From Desulfatirhabdium sp964549995 (GTDB lineage Bacteria > Desulfobacterota > Desulfobacteria > Desulfobacterales > Desulfatirhabdiaceae), in the NCBI GenBank assembly GCA_964549995.1, contig CAZJXF010000033.1:1-29135 (forward strand): a stretch of 29,135 nt of DNA. Reading direction: 5' to 3'. The translations under genes were made by a program, and so were the position numbers. This document shows, piece by piece, positions 22,724 to 29,135 of the stretch. Every line of letters starts with the position of its first letter. Positions within the stretch are counted from its first letter, which is position 1. The notes beneath the pieces are model-generated. The model was not told the DNA's origin. It did no database searches and worked only from the letters and a program-made list of their open reading frames with translations.

Positions 22724-23299
22724 ATGGAAACGACGCTGATCAGCCAATTTATCGATGATGAACTCAGCCTCTCCGAAAAAATCGATTTCATCCATTGGCT
22801 TCAAGAGGATTCCAACCGTCTGAACGAGACGCTTGTGTTGCTGGAACAGGAGACGTGCTTACGTACCCCCCTACCATTGAACCGCCCCGTGATATCCTTG
22901 AAGGATATTCCCGCCGAACGCCGCTCCTGGTTGGATGTGTTCCGATGGAAACACCTCGTTTCTGTTGCAGCGGCGCTCCTTTTGGTTATCGGTATCTGGT
23001 ATCGACCGATGCCTCTTCCGAACGGCCCTTCTGCACCCCTATCGGTGTCTCATCGGTTCGTGATCTATGCGCCGGAAGTCCGACAAGTCGAAATTGCCGG
23101 CAGCTTTTCCGACTGGCGTCCGGTTCCGATGCATCCGATCGGTGCCGAAGGATACTGGGAGCTGGTTTTGACGATGCAGCCCGGAGAGTATCGCTATACG
23201 GTCATGATCGATCGGAACATCCGCATGCCCGATCCGACGGTACCGTTACGGGAAGCGGACGATTTTGGAGCCGCGAACTCCATATTGCGGATCGGATAA
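22724..23299 (+). CDS. Membrane-anchored protein with CBM48/AMPK-type domain, possible anti-sigma factor
   Basis: 191 residues. Residues 1-45 are acidic and helical (ISQFIDDELSLSEKIDFIHWLQED), like the cytoplasmic part of anti-sigma factors, but without a zinc HxxxCxxC motif. One membrane helix follows (77-93). Residues ~109-190 form a glycogen-binding E-set domain: RFVIYAPEVRQVEIAGSFSDW, then GYWELVLTMQPGEYRYTVMIDR. Topology would put this domain in the periplasm. AGGAGG precedes the ATG. It may hold the sigma factor and release it on sensing a polysaccharide or envelope state, which is inferred from position and layout. Confidence 0.8.
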   Translation: METTLISQFIDDELSLSEKIDFIHWLQEDSNRLNETLVLLEQETCLRTPLPLNRPVISLKDIPAERRSWLDVFRWKHLVSVAAALLLVIGIWYRPMPLPNGPSAPLSVSHRFVIYAPEVRQVEIAGSFSDWRPVPMHPIGAEGYWELVLTMQPGEYRYTVMIDRNIRMPDPTVPLREADDFGAANSILRIG

Positions 23300-23307
23300 C
23301 CCACGCC

Positions 23308-24294
23308 ATGAGAAGAAGAGCCATTCTAAAGGTATGGAGGAGTGTCCTTCGGTTTATTACGCTGACGTCAGCGCTGATCTTATGGGTGTCACTGATGACG
23401 CTATGTGATTCTGTGAGCGCTCTCGATGCAACGCCGAAAGCGATGCAGCCGCTGATGGATGCCTTGATAGAACGATACGTTCCGGAAAAAGACGTTCAGC
23501 GACTGGTGTCCGGAATGGTGGATCGAGGTACCGATGCAGGGACGATTCAATCGGTGCTGACGACCATGCGGCAGGCTGTCGATGAGGGGCTTCCTTTTCA
23601 TCCGTTGATGGAAAAGGCCTTCGAAGGGCTTGCCAAAGGGGTGGACCCTCCCCGAATCCAGGATGCCGTTTTGCGGGTGGCCGAACGCTATCGGACGGCA
23701 TATCGATATGTGAATTCCAAATGGTCGTCGGATGCAACGCATCGCTTGGGAGAACCGGTTGCAGAAGCGATCGCAGTCGGGCTGAACATCGAGCAGATCG
23801 ATGCCACTCTGACAACGGTTATTGCCGTGCCATCGTCCTCCCCCAAAGATGAACGAACGATCGATCGAGCGTTAAAGGTGCTCAAAACCGCTCGAAATCT
23901 GGCAGCCTTGGGTATATCACCGTCCCTGGTGGAACAGGTTCTGGTGAACAGCCTACGGGATGGATTCCCATTGAGGGATATTCAGGACCTTCCGAATCTG
24001 CTGCTGAAATACACGCCACATTCTTCCTTCGATCCAACGGCTGCGCGTCTTGTTCGCCTTCTGGAAGAAGGAAGGGGAAAAACGAATCAACCCATCGAAT
24101 TCCTCGTCGATATCGCGGCCCGTTATCGGCATGTCGACGCTGGGTCTTCCACTCATCCGGATGATCCGGGGAGAATGGGGACTGGAAAAGGCTCTGGAAC
24201 CGGATCCAGCGGATCTGATGGTGGGCACGGAAGTGCAGGAGGAGGCGGCGGCGGCAGCGGAGGAGGAGGTGGTGGTGGCGGCGGTGGAAGATAA
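23308..24294 (+). CDS. Secreted protein of unknown function with poly-glycine tail
   Basis: 328 residues. A long signal peptide (RRRAILKVWRSVLRF then a hydrophobic core, end near residue 38) is followed by an alpha-helical body with repeating helical motifs, such as AMQPLMDALIERYVPEKDVQRLV and PLMEKAFEGLAKGV. The last ~45 residues are Gly/Ser-rich, ending in runs of glycine encoded by GGN triplets around 24238-24291. The start at 23308 lies 8 bases after the CBM48 gene stop; its ribosome site is weak, so coupling is likely. An in-frame extension to 22795 lies inside the previous gene and is rejected. I do not recognise the family; it is probably an envelope protein controlled by the sigma factor. 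Confidence 0.75.
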   Translation: MRRRAILKVWRSVLRFITLTSALILWVSLMTLCDSVSALDATPKAMQPLMDALIERYVPEKDVQRLVSGMVDRGTDAGTIQSVLTTMRQAVDEGLPFHPLMEKAFEGLAKGVDPPRIQDAVLRVAERYRTAYRYVNSKWSSDATHRLGEPVAEAIAVGLNIEQIDATLTTVIAVPSSSPKDERTIDRALKVLKTARNLAALGISPSLVEQVLVNSLRDGFPLRDIQDLPNLLLKYTPHSSFDPTAARLVRLLEEGRGKTNQPIEFLVDIAARYRHVDAGSSTHPDDPGRMGTGKGSGTGSSGSDGGHGSAGGGGGGSGGGGGGGGGGR

Positions 24295-24421
24295 TTCTGT
24301 AACGAAACGGATCCGATTGCGTTCTCAGATCAACAGCGATCGCGATTCGCCTGCAGGAAAAGAAGCGAAAATTCGGTAACACGCATTTCTCATCACACTC
24401 AACGGAAAAAGGAGGTCGATC

Positions 24422-24778
24422 ATGGTGTTTCGCATGCATGGTAAGCTCGTCGTTCTGGGAATTCTAACCATTTTGATAGGATTGTGGGGGGTTATACCGG
24501 TTGTCAGTGCAGGGGATCCTCACGCACAAGATGCAGTCGTTATCTCTAAAAACGGTGGATATGGTCCTGGTGACGGCACCGGAAATGGGGGCAGCGGTCC
24601 GAAGGATGGTACGGGAAACGGTGCCAAAAAGGGAAATTGTTCGTTTCAATCCGTTTCGCAGAACGTTTTTTGGATTGCTGGAAAAGGGAAGGGCAAGATG
24701 CATGGCCCTGGTGACGGAACCGGAAACGGAGGCAACGGTCCAAAAGATGGAAGCGGTTACGGACCGGGTTCCTGTTGA
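24422..24778 (+). CDS. Small secreted Gly-rich protein with GPGDGTGNG repeats
   Basis: 118 residues. A signal peptide (LVVLGILTILIGLWGVIPVVSAG, cleavage after VSA) leads into a polar mature chain with a motif present twice: GPGDGTGNGGSGPKDGTGNG and GPGDGTGNGGNGPKDGSGYG. Only two cysteines occur in the mature part, in GNCSF and as the last residue. AAAAAGGAGG lies seven bases before the ATG, a very strong site. It follows the Gly-rich protein gene by 127 bases. The Asp/Gly-rich units might bind a cation, and the next gene is a calcium/cation antiporter, but this link is only suggestive. No known function. Confidence 0.72.
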   Translation: MVFRMHGKLVVLGILTILIGLWGVIPVVSAGDPHAQDAVVISKNGGYGPGDGTGNGGSGPKDGTGNGAKKGNCSFQSVSQNVFWIAGKGKGKMHGPGDGTGNGGNGPKDGSGYGPGSC

Positions 24779-24922
24779 CGGAGCGATTAGAATGATAATG
24801 ATCGCGTAATGAGATTTCTTGTTACGTCCAACTGAACGTTCTCTCAGCGTCTCATCATGGAAAGCCCGGGACCTCCTGGAGAGGATGTGTCAAGCCGTCG
24901 TTCTTGAGTACAAGGAGCCATT

Positions 24923-25894
24923 ATGGCGGTTGCTGTTCTTGCTGTTGCTGTTGGTCTGGTGCTGCTTGTCTGGAGCGCCGACCGTTTCGTGGAGGGAGCG
25001 GCTTCCACAGCCAACCATTTCGAGATGCCGCCGTTGCTGATCGGCATGGTGATTGTTGGTTTCGGTACATCTGCACCGGAGATGGTGGTTTCTGCCCTGG
25101 CCGCTTTCCATGGAAATCCAGGAATAGCACTCGGTAACGCATATGGCTCCAATATTACCAACATCGCCCTGATTCTGGGTATCACGGCACTCATCAGCCC
25201 GATAGCGGTTCATTCCCAGGTATTGCACAAGGAGCTGCCGATCCTTACGGCCGTGACTGCCCTGGCAGCGTGGCAGCTTTGGGATGGTGAAATTACCCGA
25301 CTCGATGCCCTGGTGTTGCTAAGTGTATTTGCCGGGTTGATGGCATGGATCATTTGGGAAGGGGTGCATAAGAAACCTGATCCACTTGGAAGCGAGATCG
25401 AGCAGGAATTGAGAGAGCACGCCATGCCCATTCATCGGGCTCTACTTTGGCTGATAGTGGGGTTGGTTCTTCTGGTTGTGAGCTCTCGCATCCTGGTATG
25501 GGGTGCCGTGGAACTCGCCAGTCGCTTGGGTGTCAGTGACTTAATCATCGGGTTGACCATCGTAGCTGTAGGAACTTCCCTGCCGGAACTGGCATCTTCG
25601 GTAATCGCCACCCGTAAGGGGGAGCACGACATCGCACTCGGGAATGTAGTCGGTTCGAATCTCTTCAATACCCTTTCAGTTGTCGGTATAGCCGGCGCCA
25701 TTCATCCATTGAAGACAGGATTCGAGGTATTGCATCGGGACATAGTGGTGATGGCTGCGCTGACCCTATCCTTGTTCCTCATCGGTTACGGGTTTCGGGG
25801 ATCCGGGGGGCGCATCAATCGTCTGGAAGGTGCGATTCTATTGACCTGTTACGCCGGCTATACGGCATTTTTAATCCGAACTTCGTTCGGATAG
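24923..25894 (+). CDS. CaCA-family sodium/calcium antiporter (YrbG-like)
   Basis: 323 residues, about ten membrane helices. The two inverted alpha repeats that form the ion-binding site are clear: GFGTSAPEMVVSALAA..ALGNAYGSNITN in the first half and AVGTSLPELASSVIAT..ALGNVVGSNLFN in the second, each with the essential Glu. A hydrophilic loop (KKPDPLGSEIEQELREHA) joins the halves. AAGGAG precedes ATG 24923. Members exchange Ca2+ (or K+) against Na+ across the inner membrane. The stop codon lies inside a small hairpin (ATCCGAAC/GTTCGGAT, 25874-25892). Confidence 0.92.
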   Translation: MAVAVLAVAVGLVLLVWSADRFVEGAASTANHFEMPPLLIGMVIVGFGTSAPEMVVSALAAFHGNPGIALGNAYGSNITNIALILGITALISPIAVHSQVLHKELPILTAVTALAAWQLWDGEITRLDALVLLSVFAGLMAWIIWEGVHKKPDPLGSEIEQELREHAMPIHRALLWLIVGLVLLVVSSRILVWGAVELASRLGVSDLIIGLTIVAVGTSLPELASSVIATRKGEHDIALGNVVGSNLFNTLSVVGIAGAIHPLKTGFEVLHRDIVVMAALTLSLFLIGYGFRGSGGRINRLEGAILLTCYAGYTAFLIRTSFG

Positions 25895-25910
25895 ATGGTC
25901 TATTTCAGTT

Positions 25911-25937
25911 GTAAAAAGGCTGCTTGGTCACAGCCTT
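25911..25937 (-). terminator. Rho-independent terminator on the minus strand
   Basis: On the minus strand the arms AAGGCTG and CAGCCTT flank an eight-base loop and are followed by TTTTTAC. It would stop leftward transcripts, most likely those from katG, whose stop is about 275 bases upstream of it. The intervening bases hold two repeat elements. Confidence 0.55.
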
Positions 25938-25947
25938 GAACGCTTTA

Positions 25948-26021
25948 TCGTGAAAATGCAAGATGGATGGTGCGTAGTGCGAGAGTGAAAAATTGTAAGG
26001 GCGACCCGCCGGGTCGCCCTT
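25948..26021 (-). repeat. Dispersed hairpin repeat, copy 2
   Basis: This is the inverted counterpart of 9041-9118. On the minus strand it begins AAGGGCGACCC, three-base loop, complement, then TTACAA, and runs to CTTGCATTTTCACG. Both the hairpin and the ~50-base tail are shared, so this is a real dispersed unit and not only a similar stem. Confidence 0.7.
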
Positions 26022-26073
26022 TTGATCTCGATCGTAAGTCAACATTCTGAATTCGATCCGCATTTTCATAGGT

Positions 26074-26176
26074 GATGGACTCGCAAAAAGTCAGTTGCTC
26101 TTGTTTAACCCGCCCTCCTGCTGGAAGCCCGGCATTGGAAGAAAATCGGAAGGAGGTGACTTTTTGCGAGTCCATC
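26074..26176. mobile_element. MITE-like element, internally deleted copy
   Basis: Perfect 20-bp terminal inverted repeats GATGGACTCGCAAAAAGTCA (26074-26093) and complement (26157-26176). It is flanked on both sides by ATAGGT (26068-26073 and 26177-26182), a likely six-base target duplication. Inside, the left part (TTGCTCTTGTTTAACCCGC) matches the left arm of the full-size copy, and the right part (CCTCCTGCTGGAAGCCCGG) matches its right arm, with the ~200 bases between missing. Confidence 0.78.
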
Positions 26177-26213
26177 ATAGGTCGGGGCGGCGAAGACCCT
26201 TTGCCATGAGCCT

Positions 26214-28412
26214 TTAGGGTGTCAAAGCAAGATCGAATCGGTCCAGGTTCATGACCTTGTTCCAGGCCGCCACGAAATCATTCACGAATTTCTCCCCGCC
26301 GTCCGAACAAGCATAGACTTCCGCAACAGCGCGAAGCTGGGCGTTATGACCGAAAATGAGATCGACACGGGTGGCGGTCCAGATCGGTTCACCCGTCCTG
26401 CGGTTTCGTCCCTCGAACACATTTAGATCCTGAGATACAGGTCTCCATTCCGTTTCCATATCGAGAAGATGCACAAAGAAATCGTTGGTAAGGGACCCCG
26501 GACGTCGGGTGAAAACGCCATGCGGGGACTGCTTGAAGTTTGCGTTTAAGACCCGCATCCCACCGACAAGCACCGTCATTTCGGGAACCGTAAGGGTCAG
26601 CAACTGTGCCTTGTCAATCAGCAGCACTTCCGCTGGAACGTTGTATCGGCTCTTGAGGTAATTGCGGAAACCATCGTAGAGGGGTTCCAGTACAGAAAAA
26701 GATGCTGCATCCGTCTGCTCCGGCAATGCGTCCATGCGTCCGGGTGAGAATGGGACGTTCACTTCATAGCCGGCACTTCTCGCCGCCTGTTCGACACCGG
26801 CGCATCCAGCCAGAACGATGAGATCTGCGAGCGATATGCGTTTGCCGTCCGTAGATGCAGCGTTGAATCTTTTCTGAATGCCTTCCAGGATGGAGAGTAC
26901 GTTTGCGAGCTGCTCGGGTTGATTCACTTCCCAGTCTTTCTGTGGGGACAGCCGGATGCGGGCGCCGTTGGCCCCGCCCCGCTTGTCGGAACCACGGAAG
27001 GTAGCTGCCGATGACCATGCCGTGTAGACAAGATGGGACACCGAAAGCCCGCTGGCGAGCACTTCGGCCTTGAGTGCCGCGATGTCCTTTCCGTCTACAA
27101 CGGGGTGATTGACTCTCGGTATTGGATCCTGCCAGATCAGTTCCTCCGCAGGGACTTCCGGACCGAGATAGCGGGAACGTGGCCCCATGTCCCGATGGGT
27201 CAGTTTGAACCAGGCCCGTGCAAAGGCATCGGCAAGTTCTTCCGGATGTTCCATAAACCGCCGGGAAATGGTTTCATAAATGGGATCGAAGCGCAGGGAC
27301 AAGTCGGTTGTCAACATGGTGGGCGGATGCTTTCGGTTCGGATCGTGTGCGTCGGGAACAATGGCGGGTGCATCCTTGGCCGTCCATTGGTTTGCCCCGG
27401 CAGGGCTTTTCGTCAATTCCCATTCATAGCGAAACAGATTGAACAGAAAGTTGTTGCTCCATTTTGTCGGTGTAACGGTCCAGGTGACTTCAAGCCCGCT
27501 CGTGATTGTGTCGGGGCCTTTTCCGGTGCCTAAACTGTTTTTCCATCCTAGGCCTTGTTCTTCAATGGGTGCTGCCTCGGGTTCGGGCCCGAGATGGGAT
27601 GCCGGTCCTGCACCGTGGCATTTGCCGAATGTGTGGCCGCCCACAATCAGGGCAACGGTTTCCGCATCGTTCATGCCCATGCGCCCGAAGGTTTCCCGGA
27701 TATCCTTAGCCGCAGCAACCGGGTCCGGATTGCCGTTCGGACCTTCGGGATTGACGTAGATCAGCCCCATTTGTACGGCAGCGAGCGGGTTTTCGAGGTC
27801 TCCGGCAGCTGTATGGCGCTGGTCATCCAGCCATTTGCCCTCCATTCCCCAGTAGACGCTTTCGTCCGCTTCCCACCAGTCTTCCCGTCCACCAGCAAAA
27901 CCGAAGGTCTTGAATCCCATCGATTCCAAAGCGACGTTTCCGGCAAGGATCATCAGGTCAGCCCAGGAGATGCGGCTTCCGTATTTCTGTTTGATGGGCC
28001 ATAACAAGCGCCGTGCCTTGTCGAGATTGACGTTGTCCGGCCAGCTGTTCAGAGGGGCGAAGCGCTGCTGACCGCTGTTCGCCCCGCCGCGACCGTCTCC
28101 AATCCGATAGGTGCCTGCACTGTGCCAGGCCATACGGATGATGAGCGGGCCATAATGACCGAAATCCGCCGGCCACCAGTCCTGCGACGTGGTCAGCAAC
28201 GAGCGAATGTCGTTCTTTACGGCTTGAAGATCGAGGCTCAGAAAGGCTTTCGCATAATTGAACCCTGCACCCATCGGATTGCATTCGGGGGAGTTTTGGT
28301 GAAGGATCTTCAGATTCAATTGGTTCGGCCACCACTGCCGTGTGGAAGAACCACTCGTGAAGGCCGGATGGACGGTCATGTTCGCTGTGGGACGATCGCT
28401 GTCTGGATTCAT
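26214..28412 (-). CDS. katG: Catalase-peroxidase KatG
   Basis: 732 residues, full length, bifunctional haem enzyme that breaks down H2O2. The active-site motif is RMAWHSAG with Arg93, Trp96 and His97; the proximal haem ligand is the His in VGGHTFGKCHG. Tyr in GLIYVNPEGPNG and Met in TFGRMGMND complete the Trp-Tyr-Met adduct with Trp96. The C-terminal duplicated domain (from ~residue 410) lacks the catalytic residues, as in the family. ATG 28412 was chosen because AAAGGAGAAC lies directly upstream; an in-frame ATG at 28451 adds 13 residues without a site. No signal peptide, so cytoplasmic. It stands alone without oxyR or fur beside it. It protects an apparently anaerobic organism against oxygen exposure. 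Confidence 0.96.
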   Translation of the reverse strand: MNPDSDRPTANMTVHPAFTSGSSTRQWWPNQLNLKILHQNSPECNPMGAGFNYAKAFLSLDLQAVKNDIRSLLTTSQDWWPADFGHYGPLIIRMAWHSAGTYRIGDGRGGANSGQQRFAPLNSWPDNVNLDKARRLLWPIKQKYGSRISWADLMILAGNVALESMGFKTFGFAGGREDWWEADESVYWGMEGKWLDDQRHTAAGDLENPLAAVQMGLIYVNPEGPNGNPDPVAAAKDIRETFGRMGMNDAETVALIVGGHTFGKCHGAGPASHLGPEPEAAPIEEQGLGWKNSLGTGKGPDTITSGLEVTWTVTPTKWSNNFLFNLFRYEWELTKSPAGANQWTAKDAPAIVPDAHDPNRKHPPTMLTTDLSLRFDPIYETISRRFMEHPEELADAFARAWFKLTHRDMGPRSRYLGPEVPAEELIWQDPIPRVNHPVVDGKDIAALKAEVLASGLSVSHLVYTAWSSAATFRGSDKRGGANGARIRLSPQKDWEVNQPEQLANVLSILEGIQKRFNAASTDGKRISLADLIVLAGCAGVEQAARSAGYEVNVPFSPGRMDALPEQTDAASFSVLEPLYDGFRNYLKSRYNVPAEVLLIDKAQLLTLTVPEMTVLVGGMRVLNANFKQSPHGVFTRRPGSLTNDFFVHLLDMETEWRPVSQDLNVFEGRNRRTGEPIWTATRVDLIFGHNAQLRAVAEVYACSDGGEKFVNDFVAAWNKVMNLDRFDLALTP

Positions 28413-28630
28413 TCGTGTTCTCCTTTCGATGGGATGTGTTCCCTGGTTCATTTTCGGGAACGGGTGGATGGAAAGGGTATCGCTTCAGGTTGCAAAGCAA
28501 TAATGAATGCGATGCCGGACTTCCGAGCGACGGGGTGGAAAAGCGATGGAATACCGGGTGATGCGTATCCGGTTCAGACGCTGATTTTCAACGCATCTTG
28601 AAGAAGGTTGAAATCATCGGAAGTGAACCG
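28413..28630. other. Upstream region of katG
   Basis: The leader of katG must lie here, but no clear promoter or regulator site was recognised. No gene on either strand; the open frame on the plus strand to 28601 begins inside katG and is a shadow. Confidence 0.4.
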
Positions 28631-28756
28631 GGACGGCTATGAAAAAAGGCCGGATGCTGTTTCGTGATGCATCCCTCATCGTTGCGGCGTACGTTTAAGT
28701 ACGCCTCACAGGCAGGATTTGCGCATCTTGCCTGCGGCCTTTTTTCGAAGCCGTCC
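28631..28756. mobile_element. MITE-like element, divergent copy with AAAAAAGGCCG ends
   Basis: The ends are imperfect inverted repeats: GGACGGCTATGAAAAAAGGCCG on the left and, inverted, GGACGGCTTCGAAAAAAGGCCG on the right. They resemble the 69-117 hairpin (ACGGCTTCGCAAAAAGGCCG). The centre holds a perfect hairpin, GGCGTAC (28686-28692) and GTACGCC (28699-28705). The relationship to the GATGG..CGCAAAAAGTC group is by the TTCG-A-run core and is less certain. Confidence 0.55.
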
Positions 28757-28760
28757 ATAG

Positions 28761-28782
28761 GATGGTTTTTTGCGAGACCATC
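28761..28782. repeat. Minimal repeat remnant
   Basis: GATGGT directly abuts TTTTTGCGAGACCATC. This looks like the outermost six bases of a left end joined to a complete right end of the CGCAAAAAGTC family, an extreme deletion derivative. Confidence 0.45.
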
Positions 28783-28786
28783 ACAA

Positions 28787-29060
28787 CGGTCTCAAACGAA
28801 TTTTCTTGATTTTTTCATTAGCAGACGGATAGATGGACGTCAATGAAATTGGTCGGTTTGAAGCGCCTTTAATGAACCAAGACATCAATGGTTTGTTGTA
28901 TGGGGAGATCGATCGCAGATCCGTTTTCCGTTATCGTAGGCTCGCAACAAGTCGTTTCAATATCGATTTTCGATTTTTTTATGCACGCCCCTTATGTTTA
29001 TGCCCGGCACTAACCGAAATCGAGGAGGGCGACTTGATAGAGAGATCTTCGTTCACGAAT
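28787..29060. other. Noncoding region near the right edge
   Basis: No gene is supported. A degenerate match to the repeat left end (GGCTCGCAACAAGTCG) begins at about 28939. A GAGGAGGGC sequence near 29022 resembles a ribosome site, but the frame after it only runs through repeat DNA. Confidence 0.45.
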
Positions 29061-29135
29061 AATGGCTTCGCAAAAAGTCCGATGCTCTTGTTTAACCCGC
29101 AGGAGAGCGGGTGCATTTTGCTTGCACAGCGGAAA
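29061..29135 (+). mobile_element. MITE-like element, left arm cut by the window edge
   Basis: The 75 bases match the left arm of the full-size element at 21837-21911 with five differences (70 of 75 identical by eye), including GATGCTCTTGTTTAACCCGC and AGGAGAGCGGGTGCATTTTG. The rest lies beyond the window. Confidence 0.75.

Noticed and set aside
24050..24379. 109-codon frame overlapping the Gly-rich gene end
   Set aside because: It reads the GGN repeat in another frame (poly Ala/Glu/Val) and has no ribosome site; shadow.
24794..24808. Fur-box-like GATAATGATCGCG ahead of the antiporter gene
   Set aside because: Only one hexamer and a fragment match the Fur consensus; too weak.
28122..28601. 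159-codon plus-strand frame across the katG start
   Set aside because: Antisense to katG for most of its length, with no motif.

Overview
The window looks like a chromosomal segment from an anaerobic deltaproteobacterium-like organism (Desulfobacterota, of the sulfate-reducing or syntrophic kind). This is inferred from gene content: a molybdopterin enzyme with a multi-cluster ferredoxin, a 2-hydroxyacyl-CoA dehydratase-type protein with its ATP-driven activator, ADP-forming acyl-CoA synthetase, CoA-transferase, a TRAP transporter and a LutA-like CCG protein. No rRNA, tRNA or CRISPR array was seen.

Region 1 (1-4589): a leftward pair, HTH-ferredoxin then molybdopterin oxidoreductase, lies divergent from a GlxA/AraC-type regulator. 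A 30-bp dyad (3510-3539) sits between them. Region 2 (4692-17172): a long rightward metabolic block. It runs CoA-transferase A and B and an MFS carrier; then TRAP dctP-dctQ-dctM; then a tight operon of ACT-domain protein, PanE-like reductase, BadF/HgdC-type activator, HgdB-like protein and ADP-forming acyl-CoA synthetase. Read together, these could import an organic acid, reduce a 2-oxoacid to a 2-hydroxyacid, transfer CoA, dehydrate (or otherwise reduce) the thioester, and recover ATP. The substrate cannot be read from the sequence.

Region 3 (17403-20699, leftward): a decayed defence island. An apparently intact AAA ATPase + DUF4276 (TOPRIM-like) pair is embedded among internally deleted, fused and nonsense-mutated remnants of a helicase, an AlbA_2 ATP-binding protein, a DUF1156 methyltransferase and a DUF499/Swt1-HEPN ATPase. 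This looks like the scar of a multi-gene restriction-like system. It was read by translating across frames and recognising family signatures from memory.

Region 4 (20960-25894): an orphan LutA/LldE-like gene; an ECF sigma factor operon with a membrane-anchored CBM48 protein and a secreted Gly-rich protein; a small secreted GPGDGTGNG-repeat protein; and a CaCA cation/Ca2+ antiporter. Region 5 (26214-28412, leftward): katG, followed towards the right edge by more than 700 bases of repeat-filled noncoding DNA.

A dispersed MITE-like family with ends of the form GATGG-N-CTCGCAAAAAGTC occurs at least seven times as full, deleted or solo-end copies. A second hairpin repeat (GGGCGACC..GGTCGCCC) occurs twice, once inside the TRAP operon. 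A seven-base satellite separates the activator and HgdB-like genes.
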